The notes beneath the pieces are model-generated. The model ran no database searches and was not told the origin of the DNA. It saw only the letters and a program-made list of their open reading frames with translations. From the NCBI GenBank assembly GCA_937900435.1, contig CALCEG010000002.1, positions 1 through 6,983 on the forward strand: DNA of 6,983 nt, written 5' to 3'. Below, piece by piece: positions 1 to 4,435 of this stretch. The position numbers and the translations under genes were made by a program. Every line of letters starts with the position of its first letter. The first letter of the stretch is position 1. This DNA comes from an uncultured Alphaproteobacteria bacterium (GTDB lineage Bacteria > Pseudomonadota > Alphaproteobacteria > Rs-D84).

Positions 1-647
1 GTATCCACATTGCGCATTGATGTCAACGTATTCATAGAAATGTCTTTGCCAGCCGAATTATACTGCCGCATCAATCTACGTTCTCCGTTCGACGGAGGAC
101 AAATCATAAATCGTTTACCAAAGTACAATTTATCTCTCAGAGAACCATTAGGCCATTTACTGTCTTGGCGAATAATACCTTCAAGAACATATCCATTCTT
201 TTCTGCTATGGTTTTGGATGCAATGTTTTTAGCATCACAATGAAGTTGTATTTTATGACACCAGTCTTGTTCAAATGCCATTTTTTCAATTCTGGGCAGC
301 AATTTATTTATTATTCCTTTGCCTCTGGCAGATTTTTTTAACCAATAACCAATATCAACTTTACCAGATTTTTGCATAATGCCTGAAAAACCGATTTCAC
401 CCAATAATTTATTATCTTTGAATATCCCAAACATAAGTGCACGGTTGGAACGATTACGTTGGTAATAATTAATCAGAACATGTTCTTGTGATTCAAACAA
501 ACCGTCTGGCATCCAAAAAATCATATTCTTAGGGTCTTGTGATACAATTTTAAAAATTTCTTTGGCATATTCCATAGTTGCAGGAATAATCATAAGGACA
601 TATTCGCCAACTTTGATTTTTTTATTTTTTAATGCTTCAAATTCCAT
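1..647 (-). CDS. RimJ/RimL-type GNAT N-acetyltransferase, C-terminus beyond window
   Basis: The leftward frame opens at an ATG (647-645) and stays open to base 1, giving 215 residues with the 3' end missing. Upstream are an AAGGG Shine-Dalgarno and an extended -10. The protein reads as a GNAT acyl-CoA transferase of the RimJ/RimL group, which typically acetylates N-terminal or other amino groups. Visible marks are a beta4 stretch ending in DIGYWLKKSARGKG (about residues 98-111), which holds the acetyl-CoA pyrophosphate loop R-G-K-G, and the later helix NIASKTIAEKNGY (141-153). A tail SLRDKLYFGKRF (169-180) is where family members normally end. Odd: the frame continues at least 35 residues past that point, and the extra part starts with codons forming a palindrome at 80-100. 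The cytoplasmic substrate is unknown; it could be a protein N-terminus, an antibiotic or a small amine. The family call is firm; the role is not. Confidence 0.85.
   Translation of the reverse strand, partial: MEFEALKNKKIKVGEYVLMIIPATMEYAKEIFKIVSQDPKNMIFWMPDGLFESQEHVLINYYQRNRSNRALMFGIFKDNKLLGEIGFSGIMQKSGKVDIGYWLKKSARGKGIINKLLPRIEKMAFEQDWCHKIQLHCDAKNIASKTIAEKNGYVLEGIIRQDSKWPNGSLRDKLYFGKRFMICPPSNGERRLMRQYNSAGKDISMNTLTSMRNVD
80..100. repeat. Perfect short palindrome inside the GNAT reading frame
   Basis: Nine bases (80-88) pair with nine bases (92-100) around a TCG loop; the only non-Watson-Crick pair is one G-T wobble. The core is CTCCGT / ACGGAG. It lies in the coding frame of the leftward GNAT, just past the last residues that belong to the fold. 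No T-run follows on either strand, so it is not an obvious terminator. It could be a small inserted palindromic element or chance. Confidence 0.5.
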
Positions 648-657
648 ATCAACGCCC

Positions 658-682
658 TTTTTTATACCAACAATTATACCAT
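658..682 (-). promoter_or_regulatory. Extended -10 promoter and SD of the leftward GNAT
   Basis: On the minus strand a TGG precedes a perfect TATAAT (678-673), the form of an extended -10 element. The -35 at a 17-base spacing is weak. Transcription would start near 666, leaving a leader of about 20 bases that contains AAGGG about 8 bases before the ATG at 647. This supports the gene being expressed from its own promoter. Confidence 0.55.
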
Positions 683-713
683 AATTTGTTTTTTTAATCT
701 ATTATTTCTTGTT

Positions 714-767
714 CGATTTTGATTAAATTGGCTCGCGAATTGCACAGACAGCACAACCAAGATAAAT
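714..767. repeat. 54-bp direct repeat, left copy
   Basis: This stretch matches 2051-2104 without net gaps. The first 15 bases (CGATTTTGATTAAAT) and the last 18 (AGCACAACCAAGATAAAT) are identical, and the middle is diverged. It lies upstream of the leftward GNAT, outside any supported gene. The start of the unit can fold into a short hairpin (CGATTT with AAATTG, one G-T pair). With the second copy it brackets the DUF5662-like pseudogene and the second GNAT. Confidence 0.8.
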
Positions 768-888
768 ATATAAAATAGTCATATTGGCATAAATTGTTCA
801 AAACACTTGACCGTTTGGTATTTTTTATAGTAAGAATATTTGGAAAGGTTACTTTATTAAAAAAACTAGTATAACTTGTTAGGTAAAA

Positions 889-1416
889 ATGATTATTAAT
901 ACGGATGATATTTTTAAATTTTATGAAAAACGTATTGAATGTCATATAAAATCGGTTAATTATTTTGCTTCTTTGTTGGGGTATAACTTTCCAGATCATG
1001 ACCGCGATAAAGTAAAGGAACCCATCCGTACAGGATATGCTTATATTTTTTATAATAATTAACATCCACAATTAAATTTGATGAATGAATATTTTGACCT
1101 TTGTAAAGATGCACACGATACACACCACAAACATGCAACACATCATATTGAACATTATGATAATGTCCAAAATATTCCGGATGTATCTCTTTATGAAATG
1201 ATTGCTGATTGGAATTCTGCCAATTTTGAACAAATAAATATATTACATGAACCAGATGCAATATTGCTTGATGAATGGTTTGATAAAAATATGTCTAAAT
1301 TACCATGGTCAGATTATCAATTGGAAATAATAAAAAAATCTTTTGAAACTATCAAAGAAAAAACAGATAAAGAAATCGTAGAATCTATTTGGCAAGAATT
1401 ACTTAGTTTAGTATAA
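889..1416 (+). pseudogene. DUF5662-like protein gene interrupted by one in-frame TAA
   Basis: An ATG at 889 (weak AGG site at 881-883) opens 57 codons ending in TAA at 1060-1062. The same frame then runs without a break to the TAA at 1414-1416, so ignoring one stop gives a 175-residue protein. The two parts fit one domain. The first half has H19, the acidic/basic HDRDK (37-41) and an EP. The second half has a histidine-rich HHKHATHHIEH (79-89) and EMIADW (103-108). From memory this ordered pattern of H, HD, HH and EM-x2-DW is that of DUF5662, a family of unknown function in bacteria and phages; metal binding is inference from the histidines. The downstream half has TTG or ATG starts at 1078/1081 but no Shine-Dalgarno, so efficient restart looks unlikely. 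Sequencing error or a recent nonsense mutation are the simplest explanations. AT-rich composition suggests acquisition. Confidence 0.72.
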
Positions 1417-1455
1417 GACAATATTGCCAGCAGTGAAAAAGAATGGAGGCAAATC

Positions 1456-1474
1456 AGACATTGTTCAAATGTCT
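1456..1474 (+). promoter_or_regulatory. Hairpin in the leader of the second GNAT
   Basis: AGACATT (1456-1462) pairs perfectly with AATGTCT (1468-1474) around a 5-base loop. It sits between the end of the pseudogene and the Shine-Dalgarno AAAGGGG at 1484-1490. No T-run follows, so it is not a standard terminator. It could be a dyad operator or a leader hairpin; only the palindrome is directly seen. Confidence 0.35.
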
Positions 1475-1497
1475 TAATAATAGAAAGGGGAATGTTT

Positions 1498-2043
1498 ATG
1501 CAGCAGTTATCAAAATTTCCAAAAATAATAAAAACACCACGATTAGTGTTGCGGGTGCTTGAACCGACAAAAGAAAATGCAGAAAAAATTTTTAGTATTG
1601 TCGAACAAAATCGTGATTATTTGATGGATTGGCAGGGACATTTTGGCGAACTAAAGACAGCAGATAATGTTAAGGCGTATCTGACTAAACGGGCAAATCA
1701 AATAAAAACAGATTCTGGTGTATGTTTTTACATTTTTTATAATGATAACATTGTCGGCAGAGTTCGCTTTTTTGATATTCGTGATAACGTTTGTGAAATT
1801 GGTTACTGGTTAATAAAATCTGCAAATGGTAACGGGTTTATGAGTGAAGCTTTGCACGCATTAGAGGCGGAACTGTTCAAATTTGGTTTCAAGAAAATAA
1901 CGCTGGATATAGATGACGGGAATGTACGTTCAGAAAATGTTGCGAAACGTAACGGATATAAATTTGAAAAACGGTTGCCTATGGCATCGTGGGCCAAATG
2001 TGTTGGTAAGTGTGATTCTTTGATTTATGTAAAAGAAAGATAG
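1498..2043 (+). CDS. RimJ/RimL-type GNAT N-acetyltransferase
   Basis: A complete 181-residue protein, the usual size for RimJ/RimL-type acetyltransferases, which move acetyl from acetyl-CoA to an N-terminal or other amine. Two ATGs compete. AAAGGGG (1484-1490) is only 1 base from the ATG at 1492 but 7 bases from the ATG at 1498, so I take 1498. The N-terminus has the family's TPRLVLR strand (about 13-19). Motif A is EIGYWLIKSANGNGFMSEAL (about 100-119) and motif B is NVRSENVAKRNGYKF (about 142-156). The usual R/Q-x2-G-x-G/A loop is present as NGNG, so the first basic residue is replaced; its effect is unknown. It shares GYWLxKSAxGxG with the leftward GNAT, so they are distant paralogues. It follows the pseudogene by 81 bases and may share its transcript. 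Substrate unknown. Confidence 0.88.
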   Translation: MQQLSKFPKIIKTPRLVLRVLEPTKENAEKIFSIVEQNRDYLMDWQGHFGELKTADNVKAYLTKRANQIKTDSGVCFYIFYNDNIVGRVRFFDIRDNVCEIGYWLIKSANGNGFMSEALHALEAELFKFGFKKITLDIDDGNVRSENVAKRNGYKFEKRLPMASWAKCVGKCDSLIYVKER

Positions 2044-2050
2044 GTTTTAA

Positions 2051-2104
2051 CGATTTTGATTAAATCGGCGTGCATATTGTATGACAAGCACAACCAAGAT
2101 AAAT
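2051..2104. repeat. 54-bp direct repeat, right copy
   Basis: Second copy of the unit at 714-767, starting 7 bases after the stop of the second GNAT and ending two bases before the terminator stem. Its first part is a perfect dyad, CGATTT (2051-2056) with AAATCG (2062-2067). A further GTGC (2070-2073) can pair with GCAC (2088-2091). It is probably transcribed as the 3' untranslated part of the GNAT message. No reading frame in it is supported. Confidence 0.8.
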
Positions 2105-2106
2105 GC

Positions 2107-2132
2107 CCCCACCAAATGGTGGGGATTTTTTT
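2107..2132 (+). terminator. Rho-independent terminator after the second GNAT
   Basis: CCCCACC (2107-2113) pairs with GGTGGGG (2118-2124) around AAAT; the loop A and T can add an eighth pair. A run of seven T follows at 2126-2132. This ends the rightward GNAT transcript and isolates it from the next unit. Confidence 0.88.
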
Positions 2133-2142
2133 GTTTGTTTTC

Positions 2143-2170
2143 TGGACTTGTGAAAAAAGTATGTTATTAT
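2143..2170 (+). promoter_or_regulatory. Putative sigma70 promoter of the 2228-3096 unit
   Basis: TGGACT (2143-2148, 4 of 6 consensus) and TATTAT (2165-2170, 5 of 6) are separated by 16 bases. They lie just after a terminator and about 60 bases before the first gene, where a promoter is expected. Confidence 0.4.
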
Positions 2171-2196
2171 TTGGATGCTAAGTTGGGATAAGAGAA

Positions 2197-2218
2197 TGTG
2201 TAATTGTTTAAATACACA
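2197..2218 (+). promoter_or_regulatory. Leader hairpin abutting the Shine-Dalgarno of the 2228 gene
   Basis: TGTGTA (2197-2202) pairs with TACACA (2213-2218). One A-A mismatch and two inner T-A pairs follow, closing a GTTT loop (2206-2209). The last base of the 3' arm is the first base of the AGGTG Shine-Dalgarno (2218-2222). The dyad could be an operator or could affect ribosome access; this is inference. Confidence 0.3.
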
Positions 2219-2227
2219 GGTGTGGAA

Positions 2228-2557
2228 ATGAAAAAAACTTTGTTGGCTGGGGTTGTTGCGTCTTTGCTTTCTGGGGCGGCAATGGCGGATTGTAAGTATA
2301 CAGAAACAGAAGTAGTTACAGTTGTAGAGCAGGTCGAAATCGTACAAACCAATCATCGGTTTAATCGACCAATTAAAAAATTTCGTCCTTGTCCAAGGAA
2401 ACAACAGAAAATGGCAGAGCCAATTCGTTTGAAAACTCATACGGAAGTTATAGAACATTATCAAGTTTTGCAACCTGTTACGGTTTACAAGCCAGTCGGA
2501 ACAGAAGTAAAACGTTACATTGTTCCTGCGAAAACTTGCGATAAATGTTCGTTCTAA
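2228..2557 (+). CDS. Small exported four-cysteine protein, function unknown
   Basis: A 109-residue protein starting at the ATG at 2228, with AGGTG five bases upstream. An in-frame extension to 2204 would bury the signal peptide and has no ribosome site. Residues 1-20 are a classical Sec signal: MKK, a hydrophobic core, then GAAMA with cleavage expected before D21. The mature part is about 89 residues. It has valine/threonine/glutamate strands (about 24-38), a basic proline-rich middle (RPIKKFRPCPRK) and a second strand-like half ending in VPAKTCDKCSF. Cysteines occur at the mature N-terminus (C22), in the middle, and twice near the C-terminus, so disulfides or metal binding in the periplasm are possible. 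C22 is not in a lipobox. I do not recognise the family. It heads a two-gene unit with the 2578 gene 20 bases downstream. Confidence 0.8.
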   Translation: MKKTLLAGVVASLLSGAAMADCKYTETEVVTVVEQVEIVQTNHRFNRPIKKFRPCPRKQQKMAEPIRLKTHTEVIEHYQVLQPVTVYKPVGTEVKRYIVPAKTCDKCSF

Positions 2558-2577
2558 AAAATAAAAAGGTAAAAGGA

Positions 2578-3096
2578 ATGAGTGCTATAAATGTACCTGA
2601 AAAGTTGTCTGATGAAAAAATGCAACAATTGTTTGGTGTGAAATATCAGTCTTTGTTGTATTATAATTTTGATACAAAAAAGTGGAATACAAATGAATTC
2701 CTGGGCAAGGGAATGTTGGGAATCAACAGTAATGCAATGTATGCAGAAAAATTAAAATCTGATATAGAGATGATGCCGGAATTTAAAGGTCGTGAAATAG
2801 CGGCTTTGGTCTTTATGCCGATTGCATCGGAAAAATACCCAGGTTTTGGTAGCCTTGTTTATAATCCTTCGTTTTGTGTGCGAAAGTATAGCTTTAATGG
2901 ATATGCATTGGTTGCGACACTTGTTTTGCGTAATTCAGAAACAGGTAAAATTTTGCCAGCACCAAATGTTTGGGCCAAGGCAAACAAGGCCAGAACTAGA
3001 TATATTTTGGTGCAGTCGTCTGTTCAGAAATTTGTTAAAAAGGTTTCTGAAAACGGCAGTTTAAAAAGAAGTTTGGTTGCAGTGAACACTCTTTAA
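2578..3096 (+). CDS. Hypothetical 172-residue protein
   Basis: I chose the ATG at 2578. AAAAAGG (2563-2569) lies 8 bases upstream, and the alternative ATG at 2545 overlaps the previous gene and has no ribosome site. The protein has no signal peptide or membrane helix, so it is probably cytoplasmic. It begins with a charged helix-like stretch (PEKLSDEKMQQLFG). A central mixed region carries FKGREIAALVFMPIASEKYPG (about 72-92), followed by strand-like GYALVATLVLRNSETGK (about 109-125). The C-terminus is basic and lysine-rich. I recognise no motif or catalytic signature. It sits 20 bases behind the small exported protein between two terminators, so the pair is probably co-transcribed. Codon use is similar to the neighbour. 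Confidence 0.75.
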   Translation: MSAINVPEKLSDEKMQQLFGVKYQSLLYYNFDTKKWNTNEFLGKGMLGINSNAMYAEKLKSDIEMMPEFKGREIAALVFMPIASEKYPGFGSLVYNPSFCVRKYSFNGYALVATLVLRNSETGKILPAPNVWAKANKARTRYILVQSSVQKFVKKVSENGSLKRSLVAVNTL

Positions 3097-3121
3097 AAAA
3101 ATCCCCAAAATGGGGATTTTT
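3097..3121. terminator. Bidirectional terminator between convergent genes
   Basis: AAAAATCCCC (3097-3106) pairs with GGGGATTTTT (3112-3121); an A-T pair closes a three-A loop. A T-run follows on both strands, so it can end the rightward 2578 transcript and the leftward tpiA-grpE transcript. The grpE stop codon (3122-3120) overlaps the stem edge. Confidence 0.88.
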
Positions 3122-3629
3122 ATTTTGCAACAATAACCATTGCACTGCGCAAGACGGTGTCGCCCAGCATATAGCCAGGTTGCATTTCTTCGATAATTGT
3201 GTTTGGTGTTGCGTCTGGCGTGGTAATGACCTGAATTGCATTGTGGTGCGCAGGGTTTAATAGTTGTCCAACGGATTCTATGCGTTTAATGCCGATTTGT
3301 TCAAATGCAGATTCCATTGCGCGTGCCATCGATTGAATGCCCGCGTCATCAGGTGATAATTTTAATGCGGCATCAATCGCATCCATCACAGGTAATATTT
3401 TTTCGGAAATAGATATTGCACGATTGCGCGCGCGTGATTCTGCGTCCAGTGCGGCGCGGCGGCGTGTGTTTTCTAATTCTGCGGCCAATCGCAAGTATTT
3501 GTCGTTTAAGTCAGCCAGTTCGGATGCCAGACGTTCTGTTTCTGTGGTTTGTGTACCTTGGTCTGGTGCGTCTGTGTGGACATCATCGACAGATACTTCG
3601 TCAATTTTTACTTCGTTTTCTTCATTCAT
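3120..3629 (-). CDS. grpE: GrpE, nucleotide exchange factor for DnaK
   Basis: A 169-residue protein with GrpE layout. An acidic, probably disordered N-terminus (about 1-30) leads into a long coiled-coil helix (about 31-75) with LNDKYLRLAAELENTRRRA, the part that dimerises. A four-helix-like section follows, then the C-terminal beta domain with the family signature: LNPAHHNAIQV, then IIEEMQPGYMLGDTVLRSAMVIVAK in two pieces at about 123-169. GrpE speeds ADP release from DnaK in the cytosol and thereby drives the DnaK-DnaJ folding cycle. It is somewhat shorter than the E. coli protein (197 residues), mostly at the N-terminus. The ATG at 3629 has only a weak CGGA site. It lies 32 bases downstream of tpiA and is probably read from the tpiA promoter; no heat-shock element such as CIRCE is visible nearby. 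It converges on the 2578 gene across a shared terminator. Confidence 0.96.
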   Translation of the reverse strand: MNEENEVKIDEVSVDDVHTDAPDQGTQTTETERLASELADLNDKYLRLAAELENTRRRAALDAESRARNRAISISEKILPVMDAIDAALKLSPDDAGIQSMARAMESAFEQIGIKRIESVGQLLNPAHHNAIQVITTPDATPNTIIEEMQPGYMLGDTVLRSAMVIVAK

Positions 3630-3661
3630 TTTATTGTCCGTTTTTTTCGTTTAGTATATAA

Positions 3662-4366
3662 TTATTTTACACTGGTTATTATAGGTATGAAGTCATCGCT
3701 TTTCAAGGATGCGCCACCAACCAATACGCCATCAACGTTTGATATAGACATAATTTCTGCGGCGTTGTTGCCTTTGACCGATGCGCCGTATAAAATAGGC
3801 GTCCCAGATAATCCCATATCAGCAAGTGTTTTTGCAATTAAATTATGTGCGGTGGCAATTTCTGTTTCGGTTGGGGTTATGCCAGCACCGATTGCCCAAC
3901 GTGGTTCGTATGCGATGATTAGTTTCTGGTCTGTGCCTGATGGGATACATTCACGAACCCCAGATTCAATTACAGCCATTGTTTTGCCTGCTTGCTTTTC
4001 GTCCATTGTTTCGCCAACGCAAATAATAGGGGTCAGACCATTGTTAAGTGCCTGGGTTGCTTTTTCGCGAACATCAGAATTTGTGTCGTTGTGATATTGG
4101 CGACATTCGCTGTGCCCAATAATTACATAGGTTGCGCCTGTTTCTGCGACCATTTGTGCAGAAACTTCGCCGGTGTATGCGCCAGCGGAGTGTTTGCTGA
4201 TGTCTTGGGCGCCGATTGACACGTTGTCTGATTTTACGTTTAACATAGTATAAGGAACGCATAATATAATTTGGTTTTCTGTTTCGATTTTTGATAAGTC
4301 GGACAGAATTTTAGTTAGGCTGTCTGGGGTACCGTTCATTTTCCAGTTGCCTGCGATAATTTTCAT
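3662..4366 (-). CDS. tpiA: Triosephosphate isomerase
   Basis: A 234-residue TIM-barrel enzyme that interconverts dihydroxyacetone phosphate and glyceraldehyde 3-phosphate in glycolysis and gluconeogenesis. Catalytic residues are visible: N7 and K9 in GNWKMNG, H85 in IIGHSECR, and the general base E154 in AYEPRWAIG. The phosphate-binding loop 6 follows as WAIGAG, and YGASVKGNNA and GVLVGGASLK complete the phosphate site. The protein is about 15-20 residues shorter than the usual 250, and the usual valine after the catalytic EP is arginine; neither removes a catalytic residue. The start is supported by AAAGGAGA seven bases upstream of the ATG at 4366. It is the first gene of a leftward unit with grpE and is divergent from the PpiD-like gene, an arrangement I recall as common in alphaproteobacteria. 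Confidence 0.97.
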   Translation of the reverse strand: MKIIAGNWKMNGTPDSLTKILSDLSKIETENQIILCVPYTMLNVKSDNVSIGAQDISKHSAGAYTGEVSAQMVAETGATYVIIGHSECRQYHNDTNSDVREKATQALNNGLTPIICVGETMDEKQAGKTMAVIESGVRECIPSGTDQKLIIAYEPRWAIGAGITPTETEIATAHNLIAKTLADMGLSGTPILYGASVKGNNAAEIMSISNVDGVLVGGASLKSDDFIPIITSVK

Positions 4367-4435
4367 TAAAAATCTCCTTTTTTTTCGTTGATTTTATGTT
4401 TATTGTTCTGCTATGGTAGCGCAAAAGGGGAACAA
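4367..4435. promoter_or_regulatory. Divergent promoter region of tpiA and the PpiD-like gene
   Basis: Sixty-nine bases must hold both starts. Rightward, TTGATT (4388-4393) and TATGGT (4412-4417) are 18 bases apart, about 18 bases before the ATG at 4436, with AAAAGGGG as ribosome site (4423-4430). Leftward, TAAAAT (4396-4391) is a reasonable -10 for tpiA with a poor -35, and AAAGGAGA is the ribosome site. The two -10/-35 elements interleave, so the genes may compete for polymerase. Confidence 0.4.

Noticed and set aside
10..243. Rightward 77-codon open frame
   Set aside because: It lies antisense to the motif-bearing leftward GNAT, and has no ribosome site or recognisable product.
807..837. 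TTGACC with TAAGAA as promoter of the DUF5662-like gene
   Set aside because: The spacing is acceptable at 18 but the -10 matches only 3 of 6 bases, and the better TATAGT (826-831) is only 13 bases away.
694..1261. Two leftward open frames of 125 and 101 codons
   Set aside because: They run antisense to the DUF5662-like gene and its upstream region; low-complexity AT-rich translations without ribosome sites.
889..1416. TAA reassigned to an amino acid
   Set aside because: TAA cleanly ends grpE, tpiA and the 2228 and 2578 genes in this window, with terminators following directly where expected.
714..2104. Repeats as integron attC sites
   Set aside because: No RYYYAAC/GTTRRRY core pair in the right order and no integrase; only the spacing with a cassette is suggestive.
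2060..2473. Leftward 137-codon frame ending in the right repeat copy
   Set aside because: It overlaps the terminator and the signal-peptide gene on the other strand. The peptide read from the right repeat is not conserved in the left copy.
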